DNA from: Aurantiochytrium sp. KH105
Taxonomy: Eukaryota > Sar > Bigyra > Thraustochytrida > Thraustochytriidae
DNA length: 64,000 nt
NCBI GenBank assembly: GCA_003116975.1
Contig: BGKB01000019.1
Span: 1 to 64,000, forward strand
Direction of reading: 5' to 3'
The notes below the pieces were generated by a model. That model was not told where the DNA came from and did not search any database. It was given only the letters and a program-made list of their open reading frames with translations. The position numbers and the translations under genes are program-made. Shown one piece after another: positions 26,433 to 38,100 of the stretch; the first letter of the stretch is position 1, and every line of letters starts with the position of its first letter.

Positions 26433-26711
26433 TCAAAAACCGAATGCGCCATTGGCTGATTTTCGAAAGGCGAATTTGCCAAAGGCTGATTCGACGAACG
26501 CTGATTTACCAAAGGTCGAGTTGCCAACGTCTGCTTCTTGCCAAGCCAGACGGTGCAGAGGCGGTTGACAAGCACCTACGTGATGTCGCGTCTCTGTCTC
26601 TGATATTTCTTGTGCGTGCAAGATGGTCGAAAACCTTTCGATCTCATCGGGTACATCACTCTCTTGAATTGTAGCACGGCGTTGCAGCGAGTCGCACATC
26701 TCTCCGTCCAT
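26433..26711 (-). CDS. Doubtful 92-aa frame ending in pentapeptide-like repeats
   Basis: ATG at 26711, stop near 26433. The first 60 residues are ordinary mixed sequence. The last 30 residues are five near-repeats of the form S-A-F-x-K/E (SAFVE, SAFGK, FAFRK). The DNA has a matching 15-bp period (26452-26526). Pentapeptide-repeat proteins form a right-handed beta helix, but five copies are too few for one, and the repeat would give a 5-residue period in any frame. It lies 42 bp beyond the convergent thioesterase gene. It may be only a DNA repeat. Confidence 0.2.
   Translation of the reverse strand: MDGEMCDSLQRRATIQESDVPDEIERFSTILHAQEISETETRHHVGACQPPLHRLAWQEADVGNSTFGKSAFVESAFGKFAFRKSANGAFGF
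26452..26526. repeat. Five-copy 15-bp degenerate tandem repeat
   Basis: Units start at 26452, 26467, 26482, 26497 and 26512 and share an AAGGCTGATTTACCA-like consensus with several differences each. The array is 60 bp downstream of the thioesterase stop codon. Confidence 0.85.
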
Positions 26712-28227
26712 TGTCGCACATCTCCTCCGTTAGGTCCTCTGTCTCTCCCCTAAACTTATTTACTATCTCCCCTCACTTGACGTGGCGCGAGTTGCCAAGC
26801 CAAGGCGCCGTTAAAGCATCCCCTTCGCTCCTAATCAAGCATTTTTGCATGTCGCAGTCGCGCCGTATGCATCGTGATGTGGCCGATGGAAGGAAAGCTT
26901 CACGCAGCCACCACCGCAAGCTTGTGCACAAGGCGTGCTGGGTTGTCCAGCGTAGATCCGCCAAACTGTCAGCCAGGTGGTTGGCGGCACTCAAGATTTT
27001 CGTTTGCGTTTGCTCGCTCGCTTGGCAGTGGCCTGGCTTGTTCGAGACTTCTCAGAGTAGGAAGAAAGACAATGAGAACGCAAGCTCGCAGTCGGGACCG
27101 CCAATTCTGAACCGCGCGAAGAGGCCAAGGCAGTCTGAGGACAGGCAAGTCGAGTCCTTCGGATCTTTCTCATCACGAGACACGACGATCCTCGCTTCGT
27201 CGTTTGCAGGGCTTGTTTGGTTGATCGAATTTTCCAGCGTCCCGCGCGCGCGACAAGTGTGACTTGCTTTGCGTCTCAGCAGCGCTGGAAAATTCCGCCC
27301 AACCGTCCGCACGTACGCACTCTGCGACCGCCAGCCATTGGCTAACATAAGAAAGCAGCAAAGTGAAGTTATCGTGGCGGCATCAGCAGCTGATTGCGAT
27401 GGTCCGCAGCACACCGTGCTGGTGGGCTGCGCGACCCCAGATTTCTTTATTGGCGGCGAGGCCCAGCTTGCACGCGCGAGCGAGTCGCCACGCCGCGAGC
27501 CAGTTTCGCGCCTCGAGATACTGTGTCAGTAGAGACAGGCAAGCCGTGACCTCTGGCGGTCACTCACTCTGCTTTCGTTTGCCTGGCAGAGATCATCGCG
27601 CAGTCGCAGAGGTGAATCATTTATTCGTTCGTTTTCGCTCGTGGGTATTTCAATAACATCCATCAGGGATTTGATCGCTTGAGAGGCCTGGCGCAGCAGC
27701 GGCGGTCACGCACTGTGGCCACGGGCGCGGTGTCTCAGCTGTCTGGTCGCAGAGGCATGCCGCTGCCGTTGCCGCTGCCGAGCTTGCTCCGACCGTCGTG
27801 CGCTGGCTTGCGCGCGCGCGCGAGCCGCAACCACGTCGGCCAATGAAGTCGAGCCGAGTCGGATCGTCTTGGCGTCGATCGGTTCTAGTCTAGACTCGAT
27901 GAGCTTCCTTCATTCATCCACGTCAAGATGGTTCGATCATCAGCCAGCATCTATGTATAAATCCATCTGGCTGCCAGGCGGTTCTATGCATGGCGGCCAA
28001 AAGCACGCAGGGCTCGGACTCTGCAGGGGAGTGGCCATGGTGGCAAGCAGCGAGGGCGGCCGCGGCAGCACGTTCGCAGCAAGGGCTGCGGCGCCCCGGG
28101 AGCCCCGCGGCGCGGCCTCGGCCGCGAGGAAGCCGCCGCAGCTGTGGGTACACACCCGCAACTCGGGACAAAGTCAGCTGCAGCGCGGTGGTTAGCAGCC
28201 GGAAGAGCCAGCGGCCCTGCTTCACGC

Positions 28228-28230
28228 TTT

Positions 28231-28282
<52 letters not shown>

Positions 28283-28284
28283 TC
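28228..28284. repeat. Tetranucleotide repeat (TTTC)n
   Basis: About fourteen uninterrupted TTTC units, followed shortly by a GACGC array (28298-28317). Confidence 0.97.
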
Positions 28285-30591
28285 AAGGACGGCCGGCACG
28301 ACGCGACGCGACGCGACGGATTTTTCTGTTCTGCCGCGGCGACGGATCGCGCGGCCGCTTCTCCCGGGCTGACCGACGAGCAGTGTCACCTGCATGGCGG
28401 GCTGGCTGGCGACCAAGCGATTGGTACGAGCTCAGTTTGGCGTCCTAGCCTGCAGCTGCCTGGCTGTCGCCACACCGACCACGCTGCCATCGCTGCAGAC
28501 AGGCTGGAAACAATGACTTGCCAGAAGTGCAGCCAGATGACAGGCGTCCTATGGTTCGTAGAACGGGCGGAGGGGGAGGAGGACGCAAGGGCGGAAAATT
28601 TCACTTGCCCTGGTTGAATGGTTCATACGCCAGGACGAATCGATGGAAAGATCGATGAATCGACCCGCCAGTCGCCAGTCAGTCAATCGCGGTCGATGGC
28701 ACTTGGTCGCTCGGGCGATGCGTTTGTGCAGGAGCCGACCATCTTCGCCTGCCTCAAGGTGGGTGGGTGGGTGCCCGTGCGGTTCGCGCGATCGGGAAGA
28801 TCGCTGATGATCGCGACATCACGGCGGGCGACCGAGGCCTCGACTCGTTCTCCCTTGGTGCTGCCTCGCAGAGGAGCGGCAGCTGGCCATGACTGGCAAG
28901 CAAGCACGCGTGCACAACGAAAATGGAGGCGGCGGCAAGCTGAGGAGAAGAAGATGAGGCTCACTCACGCACTCGCTCTGAGTCGTCACTGTGACACTCA
29001 AGCTGCAAGGCCGATGTGATGCTCTGGTTTAGCTTCGATCGGCGATCAGCCAGTGAGTGAGCCAGCCACCAAGCATGGCAAGCTGCCCAAGTTGTGACCG
29101 GAGAACGAACGCACGGAAGAACGAATGATTGATTGATAGAGCCAAAGATCGATCATGGTCATCGCTTGGTTGTTCAGATCGTGGAGGAGGGTGGGCCGTG
29201 ATTACGCACTTTGCTTGGAGTGTTTGTGGCAGTGGTTTGTGCATGGATGGTACTATATTTGTAGAAGAGGCGAGCAAGAAACACAGCACCGGCCCCGACC
29301 AGGCTAGGCTACTTGACTAGGCTAGGATAGGCCAGGCTAGTCCAACCCTCGGGCCCATTTTCTAATTTTCCGTCCTCGAGAACGGGTTCGCGAAGAACGG
29401 GAAGGCAAGAACTTGCGAGGATGGACCCAGCAGGGAAGCGCAAAAAGTAGAGTCTTGCTTGCTTGCGGCCTGGCTGATGTGAGTGAGGGTCTTGTTGATC
29501 TTCCAAAGATTGAGCGGTGAATTGATAATCGATCTATGCTGGCCTCCCGGGCTAGTGGCTGGAAAAAAGGAATGATTGTGGTTGATTGATGCGAAAATCG
29601 GCTACTGACCTGCCAGCCGCCAGGCCAGTCTTGTGCAGGATGGGTCTTGATAGTTCTATTGGTCGGGCTCGTCTCGCGGCTCGTCTCGTCTGGTCTGGTC
29701 TCGTCTCGTCTCATCATGGCGTCGCATCCGCGAGCTCGAAGCACCCCGCAACGACCAGCCAGTGGCGGACGGAGTCCTAGGCGTCCATGACGGCGTCCAC
29801 GGCGGCGTCCACAGCGGCGCCCGCGGCGGCGTCTCCAGCCAGCTAGCTGCTTGCCGGCGCCAGGTCGCGGTTCCTCCTGACTCGACTTCGTGCGTGCTGC
29901 TCTGCTTTGCTCTGCTCTGCTCCGCGAGAAGCCGCTCCGCTCCGCCCCGCGAGAAGCCGGACTCGAGAAGCACACTGCGCGTGCGCGCACGCACCCTCGC
30001 GAGGTCCGGCTTCAGCCCGGCGCGGCGGCCGGAGTGTGCCGGCAGGGCGGGGCCGGCGGCGGTGGCCATGAGCCGTGTCGAGTCGCTTAGTAGACCCGAG
30101 TTGCGGGCGCTGCGAGCGGGGCCGGCGAGGCTCTGGCTGACGCGCGGGCATGGACGGCCCGCCAGCTCCGGGCGCAGCGCCCTGCGAAGTCCCGGAGCTG
30201 CGCAGCCGCGAAGCCGAGCAGCGAGGCGAGCTCGTCGGGCTGGTTCGTTGAGACGAGAGACAGAAGACGACGGCATGAGCCAGTTCTGAAGTGCGCGACT
30301 TGGAGCTAAACAAGCAAGTAAGCAAGCAAGCACGCGAAGCAAGCAAAAGCTCCCGAACATACACACGAGCGACGAAGCAGGAGGGAGGCGGCTTGTCGGC
30401 GCTGCGAGCCGTGCCGAGCCGAGCCGAGCCGAGCCAGCGCGCCCTGCGTGGCTTGGCTTGGCGTGCGTGGTGCCTGCCTGCTTGAGAAGAGTGACTTGCC
30501 GGCGGTGCGCCGCGGGAGGAGGCCGCACTAACGAACTAACCAACGCCCCGCAGCCGTCCACTGTGCGTGCACGCGCTGCGCCGGCACTGGT

Positions 30592-30702
30592 GGGGGAGAA
30601 AAGGGGAGAAAAAGGAAGAAGAGGAGGAGAGAGGAGAGGAGAGGAGTGTGGAGGAGACTTGAAAGAAAAGAAAGGGAAAAAAGAGGAGAGAAGCGAAGAG
30701 GC
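30592..30702. repeat. Long polypurine tract
   Basis: About 110 bp of almost pure A/G on the plus strand, interrupted by TGTG and CTT. Such tracts can form triplex or H-DNA and exclude nucleosomes. Confidence 0.9.
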
Positions 30703-31506
30703 GCGACGTCCGTCCCGACGAGGACGACGACACGACTGACGCAGCAGCAGCAGGGCGGCCCGCGGCATGGCGTGACGGACGCCCGCCAGGGTGGGCCGTC
30801 CGAAGGCGAGCGCGGCGAGGCATCGCGCTCGCCGCCCTACGTCTCGAGCTGGCTGGCTGGCTGGCTGGCTGCGTCTGCGAGCGAGCGGCGGGTTGTATCG
30901 AGAGGCGAGTAAAGTTCTGGCGCAAGTTGAGATGCTTCGCACCTCACATGGCGGTGGCTGAGTGGCGGGCCGGCGGGCAAGAAGGCCGCGCCGCTGGCGG
31001 CGTCCGGTGCGATCCGAGCGGCATCTCAAGGCGAGGCGGCCAGAAACGACCGAATGATCCTGATCGCACGCTGCACGTGCTCCGCTTGCCCCCCCTTCTT
31101 TCCCCCGCATTTCTTCTTTCCCCCTCCCCCTTCCCCCTGCAGTGCGCCGGCTGCCAGGCGCACACCTTTCTTTTCATCTTCCCCCCACTCCCTTTGGAAA
31201 TCACTGGTCGTTCGAATAAATAAACAAACAAACAGTCTCTGGCCATGGTGGCTGGCTGTCGGTCACCTTGAGTCAAGAGAGGCTGATTCGAGCCGCTTCG
31301 AGCCGCTTTGGGCGACCACTTGCCACTTGCCAGTAGTAGCCTGAGCAGCAGGTCCAGTTCGGTGGCCGGCCCTGGCCTTGGCATGAGGAAGTCGCGGGAA
31401 AAGGAGAAAGCTGGGATGCGATGAAGTGGGGGAGGGTCGTTCTTTGGTCAGAGAGCAACCGACCTGGCTGGCTGGCGAGCGGCGGTTGCCTTTATGTTCG
31501 CCCGTT

Positions 31507-31535
31507 TGATCGATCGATCGATCGATCGATCGATT
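31507..31535. repeat. Self-complementary (GATC)n repeat
   Basis: Seven GATC units in a row, so the whole segment is its own reverse complement and could extrude as a hairpin. GTTT/GGTT-type tetramers follow to about 31600. Confidence 0.97.
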
Positions 31536-31631
31536 CGTTTGCTTGCTTGTTTGTTTGTTTGTTTGGTTGGTTGTTTGGTTGTTTGTTTATTTGTTTTTTT
31601 ATTCATTTTGCTGTCTGTGTTTGTTTGTTGT

Positions 31632-31661
31632 CAGCCAGGCAGCCAGGCAGCCAGGCAGCCA
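31632..31661. repeat. Octamer repeat (CAGCCAGG)n
   Basis: Three to four copies of CAGCCAGG in tandem. Confidence 0.9.
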
Positions 31662-31800
31662 GCTGGTCGTCGGTTTACTAGTCTCTCTCTGCCAGCACCA
31701 GGACCAGCACCAAGACCAGTATGAGGACCAGCGAGCCCGGCTGAAAAATGGCTGGCAGCCCCAGGGCCGCTCACCGGAGCGGATCTGAACGAACGGAAAA

Positions 31801-31845
31801 AGAAAAAAAAAACAGAGAAAAACAGAGAAAAACAGAGAAAAAAAG
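31801..31845. repeat. Decamer repeat (AACAGAGAAA)3 in an A-rich tract
   Basis: Three exact decamers at 31811-31840, flanked by A-runs on both sides. Confidence 0.95.
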
Positions 31846-32340
31846 TGTGAAGAGGAAAGAACAGGAAAGAAAAAGAGGGAAGACGTAGTCGCGCGCGGGG
31901 CTCCGCAGAAGCGCTTCGTCCTCGTGCCGGGCGAGCCGCAGCCGCGCGCGGAGCGGAGCGGATTGGAGCAAGAGCAAAGCAGAGCAGCGGAGCGGAGGCG
32001 GAGCTGGAAGCGCAGCGGGCGGGAAGAAAGCGCGAAACGCGAAGCACCGAGTCTTCCTCTCCGTGCTGCCCCAAGCAACAAACCGGCCAGCGAGGCCTCT
32101 TGTCTATCTGTATACCGACGCCAAGCGCGAGAGCGAGGCCAAGACAGACAAGAAAGGCCAAGCCAAGCCCAGCGCGGACGCCCAGCACCCAAGTGCTCGA
32201 CTCTTGGTTGACGGACGGACGAGGAGGAGCAGCAGGAAAAGGCACAGCGCGGCGCAGCAGAGCGCAGCAGCACGCCAAGAGAGAGCAACTTCGCAGACGT
32301 TGCCAGCTCGCGAGACGCGCTGGACCCAAGACGCAGACTG

Positions 32341-32400
32341 CCAAGACTTGCCAAGACTTGCCAAGCCAAGCCAAGCCAAGCCAAGCCAAGCCAAGCCAGG
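32341..32400. repeat. CCAAGACTTG then (CCAAG)n repeat
   Basis: Two copies of CCAAGACTTG are followed by about eight CCAAG pentamers, about 800 bp upstream of the polyQ-protein start. Confidence 0.95.
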
Positions 32401-33145
32401 CACTGCCAGTGAGACGCAGACGACGCAGCAGACGGACAGGCAGGCAAGCAGAGAGACACGTCAGGCCCACTGCGAGCGCCAGCGCCAGCTCGGAGGCACG
32501 TAGAACCTCTTCGTGCGCACAACAAGGACCCACCCACCCATCCGTCGACCAGGAGAAGAAGACGAGGAAAATCGCCCGCGACCGCAGCTGGTGAGCGATA
32601 AGCGAGCGCCACAAGTGAGGTCGGAGCCAAGCGAGATACTGTCCGCGTTCGCATTTGGAATAGTGCGCCGCATCTCGCACTGCACTGCGTGCGAGGGAGA
32701 AGCAAACTAACGAGACCCGAACAAACAAATACACAAACGGGGAATCGCCCAAAGGCCCGCGCTCCGCAGCTCTGCCGCTGGCGGCAAACACCCAAAGGCG
32801 GTCGTCATCCCGCCGCGGGCATCCTGGCGACCACGCGGACGGGCCGCACATGCAAAAGCCAAAGCGCATCGAGCGAAGCGCACGCCAGGCTCTACGCGTG
32901 GAGACAACGACAAGGCAACTATAAGTTCTCGCGGCGCGGGCCGTTCCCCGCCCCGGGGCAGCCGCCCAGATCCCAGCGCCACCAGCACCAGCACCAGCAC
33001 CACAAGCGGCGAACAAGCTTCACACAAGACGCAAAATCAGCAAGAGCCTCCTCGAGCGGCCGGCGCTGGCGCTGACGAAGAACGCCCCAGCTCGCGCGGC
33101 AACGCGCACGCCAGCTCGCACCTGCAAACGGAGGCAAACGCGCTT

Positions 33146-33190
33146 CAACAACAACAACAGCAACAACAACAACAACAACAACAAGCAGCA
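33146..33190 (+). promoter_or_regulatory. (CAA)n leader directly before a start codon
   Basis: About eleven CAA units with one CAG interruption, then GCAGCA, run directly into the ATG at 33191. As mRNA leader this would be unstructured; CAA-rich leaders are known to favour translation initiation. It is in frame with the gene and would read as polyGln, but no ATG lies upstream in that frame within the part I checked. Confidence 0.6.
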
Positions 33191-34511
33191 ATGGCTGCTG
33201 CTTTTGCGAAGCGTGCCATGCCTACACCGCATGGCCTCGATCAACCTTTCGATGCCCCTCATCACTACAAACGTGCTCGCCTCGACGAACACCAACAAAC
33301 GCCATGGGATGCCATGTACACCTTGCACGAGTCAGAGCAACGTCTGCACGACGAGCGGAACCCATTTCAACGTACGCGCGCACCCACATCATATGCCCCC
33401 TTCTCCTCCTCTTCATCATCCTCCTCCTCCTCGTCGTCATCGTCAACGTCTGCATCTGCATCTGCATCTGCATCATCGGCTCAAGCTGCCCCTCGTCGTC
33501 CTTCTGTCTTTGATATCATGGGCTTCAGCCACGAGCACATCGACGCTTCAATCTCAACGGTGAGTCAAGAGTGGCCCGCGGACCACCACAACGAGGTTCC
33601 GCTTCGACCAGGCTCCTCTGCATCGAGAAGGGGGTCTACCTTTTCGGCTCTCGGATGTTTTGATGGTGCCCCGCTCACGCTCGGATCGAATTTCGATCCA
33701 TCCTTGTATATTCCACCCAACGCAACCCATGCGCCTTCGCGCTCCGCTACAGACGCTGAGAGCAATTTTTGGGCCTTTGCCGCATCTGTGTTCAGCGCAA
33801 ATGAACATGCTGAACAGCAGCAAGCGCCCGAAGAGCACTTCATGCGTCACCATGAAGTATTGTCTTCTTCAGAGCTCACTTCGCCTGCCGCAATGCCTGC
33901 ACCTGCGCCTCCGGTCACGACTGTGCAGCCCTCTTCTCATTCCTCGTCCTCGGCGTCCTCCGTATCCTCCTCGTTGGAGGCTGACCTTGCTCATGGCGCC
34001 ACCGAGCGTGGACTTGCTTCGACATCGACTCCTTCCGCACAAGAACGTGTCAAGTCAGAGCCACGAAGCGTACTTGCACCACCACCACCACCACCACGAC
34101 CGCCTCTCGAGGGACGTTCTACGTCGGACCTGTCGGCGGCCCAGGGAGGGCTTGCCTACCAGATATTTATGCGCCATGTTCACTTTGACGAGGTCCGCAA
34201 CACCGCCAACGCTTCCGGGATTTTCTCCAAGCCCTGCTTCGAGGAGTGGCTCGCAACACGCCTTTCGTCTCTCAAGAACCCTTACGAGTCCTTCCGCCGC
34301 GCTGTTCTTGCGCACGTCACGGGCTTGGACGGCCGCAAGCCATTCCCCCCCGCCGTGGAATCAGATATTCTTCGCAACGTTCGACGAAGTGCTATTTGGC
34401 CATGCTTCCTCGAGAGGACCTTGCCCAATGGTCGTCCTGTTCAGGTTGGAGTCTACGGCTTTCGTGGTCAGGGTTATTGGGAAAAGCACGTTGCACAATA
34501 TCAGCTTTTGT

Positions 34512-34547
<36 letters not shown>

Positions 34548-34693
34548 TCCCAACAAAGCAGGAGAACGTTCATGGCGATGCCAAGGAAACCTCTCCTTCT
34601 CCTTCTCCTTCCCGTCCCTCTTCTGTGACCGTGAAGCAAGAGCAGCAGCAGTCCTCGTCAAGCCCTGCTACCGCTTCGGCTAAGAGCCCCTAG
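33191..34693 (+). CDS. PolyQ protein with an unrecognised conserved-looking domain, 500 aa
   Basis: ATG at 33191 follows the CAA leader. Residues 1-300 are low-complexity: Ser runs (about 74-100), Pro/Ala/His-rich stretches and a Pro run near 298-303. Residues about 312-440 look ordered: AYQIFMRHVHFDEVRN, CFEEWLATRLSSLKNPYESFRRAVLAHVTG and WPCFLERTLPNGRPVQVGVYGFRG. A Gln run of about eleven follows at 441-452, then a Ser/Pro/Gln-rich tail. The pattern, one compact basic-aromatic domain inside disordered Ser/Gln-rich sequence, suggests a transcriptional regulator, but no known DNA-binding domain is recognised. The very long gene-free upstream region also fits a regulated gene. Function unknown. 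Confidence 0.75.
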
Positions 34694-35175
34694 CTCGCAA
34701 GCGCAAGCGCAAGCGCGCATCCCCCCCCGTTCATGTGTCTTTCTTCTTCCTCCCTCCGCGCCTGGCTAGCTGCAGCTGCAGCTGCAGCATGCTACAGCAA
34801 CTGCTGCTGCAAGCCCTCGCACCTCGTGACGAGCTCAAGGCGCTCTCAACCCCTTCCCTTCCCCTTTCCTTTCCCTTTTTCCAGCGCTGCAGTACACTGC
34901 AGTGCGCCGCCAAAATAATACTAACAAAATGATGTTCACTCGTGTTTGTTCTTGTTCCCGCCGGCGCGATAGCCGACTTGCGTGGCGGGCGGATGCGCAC
35001 TTGCGCGGAAGCCATTCTCCACTTGCGCGCGGCGCGTGGCACTCGGAAGCGCGCCTCGCGCTCGACGCGGCGGATCGAAAGCAAGCGAGCAGTCGAGAAT
35101 CCCGAGCGCGGCCCCGGAGAGCGCGACGCGCGGAGCGGACTGCGCGCGGCAGCGAGAGCCCGCGGCGCAGCGCGG
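34694..35175. promoter_or_regulatory. Upstream region of the giant deubiquitinase gene
   Basis: 482 bp between two plus-strand genes. It contains a CAGCTG array (about 34770-34790: three overlapping CTGCAG/CAGCTG units) and a CACTGCAGTG palindrome near 34894. The deubiquitinase frame is open back to 34942 with an in-frame ATG at 34993, so its 3' part may be coding. Confidence 0.5.
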
Positions 35176-38100
35176 ATGGCCGGCGAGGAGGAGCAGGGCC
35201 GCGCCGAGGCGAGGCCGCCGCAGCAGCCCGGGCCTCATCCCGAGCGGGCGGGGCATCATCATGCGCCGCGCGGCGGAGACGCAACCATCGCCCGCGCGGC
35301 CGGCGCCGGCGCCGCGCGCGCGGGCCCTGGCGCGGCAGAACCCCGCGCGAGCGAGGCCGCGTCGGACCCCAGCGAGGCGCGCCCGCGGGACGACGGCTCG
35401 CGAGATCCGCGGGGCCCGGAGGTCGTGCCCGAGGCCGCCAAAGATGGCGTCGTAGCCAATCCCAACCACCGCGAGCTGGAGGCCCCCGACTTGGGCTCCG
35501 ACGCGGAACAGACGAAGAAGAAGGCTCGTTCCGCCATGGACGTCGACACGCCCCGAGAATACAACGACAAAATACCCAGGACGCTATCTCAGGACAGCAA
35601 TACTCGAGACGCTAATCGCAACGATGCCATGAATGCGAGTGATGCAGATGAGGAGGAGGAAGAAGAAGACGATGAGGAGGATGAGGATGATGAAGTTGAA
35701 GATGATGGAGAGTTGCAGGACGACATTGACGATGCCGAACAAATGCAGGATCTTTTAAAAAATGGACGTATTGCACTTACTTCAAAAGCGGGGGCCATGG
35801 CAGGTCGTGGCGCAGGAGTAAGTCGAGCTCGACGGCAGGATCAAACCTCTATGGGTACTGGAGCGAATGTCAGGCCTCTATCAGGCAGCGATTTCGAGGT
35901 CCAGCACGCCAATGCCGACGGGAGCGGGGGCGGCACCGATGTGGAGGATAACCTTTCCGTTGCAGGAGTCGGATCTGTGGGCACTCCTTCACAACAAGAC
36001 GCTTCACCCGCGTCCTTGCAAGACTTTGCTGGAAACTTTTTCAATGAAAACACCGCTGGCTCAGGAATGATATCTCGCTCCAGCTCTGTCGGGTCCACGC
36101 ATCCCAGTACTGACGGCAAATTTGTCGATCCCATCATTCAGGCCCTCAAGGAGTCACCGATCAGTCAAAACGCCTTCGACGGTCTCCGGGAAAGGATGAG
36201 ATTCTTGTTACGATTTCATCTTCGCCTCGCCAAATCGAAAGATACTGCGCAAGAGCAAGCGCGTGCAAGAGACGCTGGCGAGAGCAAAACCGAGGGCCAG
36301 GCTCAACGCAGCGACGCTGATGGCGCGGACGAGGACAAAGGCAATGAGGACGAAGACGCTAGCATCCTGGATGAGGGCGAAGATGCCCGGCAGGATGCTA
36401 CATCAACGTCCTACCTCGTGCGCGCAAGCGTGGACACACTCTTGGCACGTTGCGAAGCCTTGACAGATGCTGATGTGCAGAATACTCTATCCTTCTTTAC
36501 GTTTACGCTCGAGATCTATGCCCAAATGTTCACGGCCCCTCTGGGCGAGGTCCATGTCGCTGTACTCAAACTTCTCTCCTCAGGGCCGCGCTCTCCCTTC
36601 TTTCAACTGTGCGGCCCCGTCACCCTTCGAAGGGGACAAAAGCTGGGCTTTGCTACCGTTCCGTTTTCCACCCCGTCTGATGCGGTCGCTTCCCCCCCGC
36701 GCGCTTCGCTTGGTTTTTTACAACTTGTCGAGGTCTTTTGTGATCTTGGCTGTCTCGAAGCCATGGTGAAGGAACTCACGCACGAGTCGCCCTCACCGCT
36801 CTTTGCCCGGCACTGTGTGCAGGTTTTTTCACATATTGTAGACTTTTTGCGCCCTCATCTGGCCGGTCTCCTGGTCAAGGCGCTTGTCGGCGCGCTCTCC
36901 GTGTACTTGAGCGGCCTTTCTAACACAGACTTGCATCGCCTCGACCGCAGCGTGCTCTACGAGATCTTCATGCAGACACACTTTTTGCTCAATCGAACAA
37001 GCATCATGTCGGCCCAGGAGGCGCGTCGTTGTGTCGAGGGGTTACGTCTTTCCGTCGCTCTCAAGCAACTACGTAGTCCATTCATGCAACAACGCCTCGC
37101 CGGCCTACGTCAAATACGCACCATCGTCGAGGATGCAGAATTCCGGGCCTCAGAGAGCGCAAGAGTGCAAGCTGCGCAGACACTGGAGAACAAAGATTCA
37201 GGCGCGCGCCCCCTCGTCTCGAGGAAACGTAGTCTCGAGGATATCGGGTCAAGCGTTTTGCGCAAACGTCCAAATGTGGGCCAGCTGCAAATTACAACGG
37301 ACGAGCTCATGGATAGCGCTTTACATGTTGCCGCTGCGGAAGCTTCATTGCATGTCGGCACGCGAAATAACGTTGGGAACCTTCCTTCGGGCACATCAGA
37401 GGATGAGACTTTTTTCAAGTCCGCCATCAAGTCCATCTTTCGCTCCGAGACCCCACATCCGCAAGATGAGCACGACACCGCTGACCTCGCCGCGGGAAAA
37501 CCACAACAGTCGCCTGTTCCAAGCACTGACAGCGTCGCAGACGCTCTTGCAGGCCTCGCTGACTCCTCTCGAAAGAGTCAAAAAGAAACGACGACTGCCA
37601 AAGAAGCGGATGCAGATGCTGCTCTCGCAGAGGCACTTGCCGGCGAAAGTTCTGCTGACCGAGAGACTTTAGCCATCGCGGCGCGTGCTTTCGCGGACTC
37701 TAACACTCCCTTCGAGACTCTCGATCGCCTTTGTTCCAAAACGCAGCGCATCCTGGAAAGAGTCGCCGACAAGCTCAAGAGTCGGCCAGATGATGCAGCT
37801 CTTGACATAATTTCTCTTAGCGCCGCGACACCTGTCGACATGGCTGCAACGCGTCAGGAACCTGAGACTCTCAGGGACGTCGCCGCTGCTGGAAAGGATG
37901 AGGTTGCGCCGAATATTGCTCAGTCCCCAAGCGGACAAGGAGCACCAACGGACGTGATGACTGTGAACGAGGAGAATCAACTTCCAATAACCAAGCGAGG
38001 ACCCGGCCAGGAATCCGCTTCTGGCAATGAAAAGTTCCAGAGCGCAGGGGAGGTGACCAAGAACAGCGATAGCGAGGAGTTACCCGATGCATTACCCACC

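Larger units (their letters stand above)
26392..33190. other. 6.8-kb region without a convincing gene, rich in simple repeats
   Basis: Apart from a doubtful short frame at 26433-26711, no gene is supported. Frames of 150-480 codons (for example minus strand 29656-31110 and 31631-33016) are Arg/Ala/Ser/Leu-rich, follow the repeats, and have no recognisable domain. I found no tRNA-like A/B-box pair and no snRNA signature. Repeats are listed separately. It may be a large regulatory region and long 5' leader for the gene at 33191, or hold non-coding transcripts. Confidence 0.55.

Noticed and set aside
26433..26526. CRISPR-like array
   Set aside because: Units are 15 bp without spacers and the setting is eukaryotic.
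27900..27990. tRNA gene (GGTTCGATCAT resembles a B box)
   Set aside because: No matching A box at the right distance and no acceptor-stem pairing; the other GGTTCG sites in the window also fail.
29656..31110. 484-codon minus-strand frame
   Set aside because: Its composition (Arg, Ala, Ser, Leu) follows the local simple repeats and no motif or balanced domain is visible.
31631..33016. 461-codon minus-strand frame
   Set aside because: Leu/Ser/Phe-rich shadow of repeat DNA upstream of the polyQ gene; no domain recognised.
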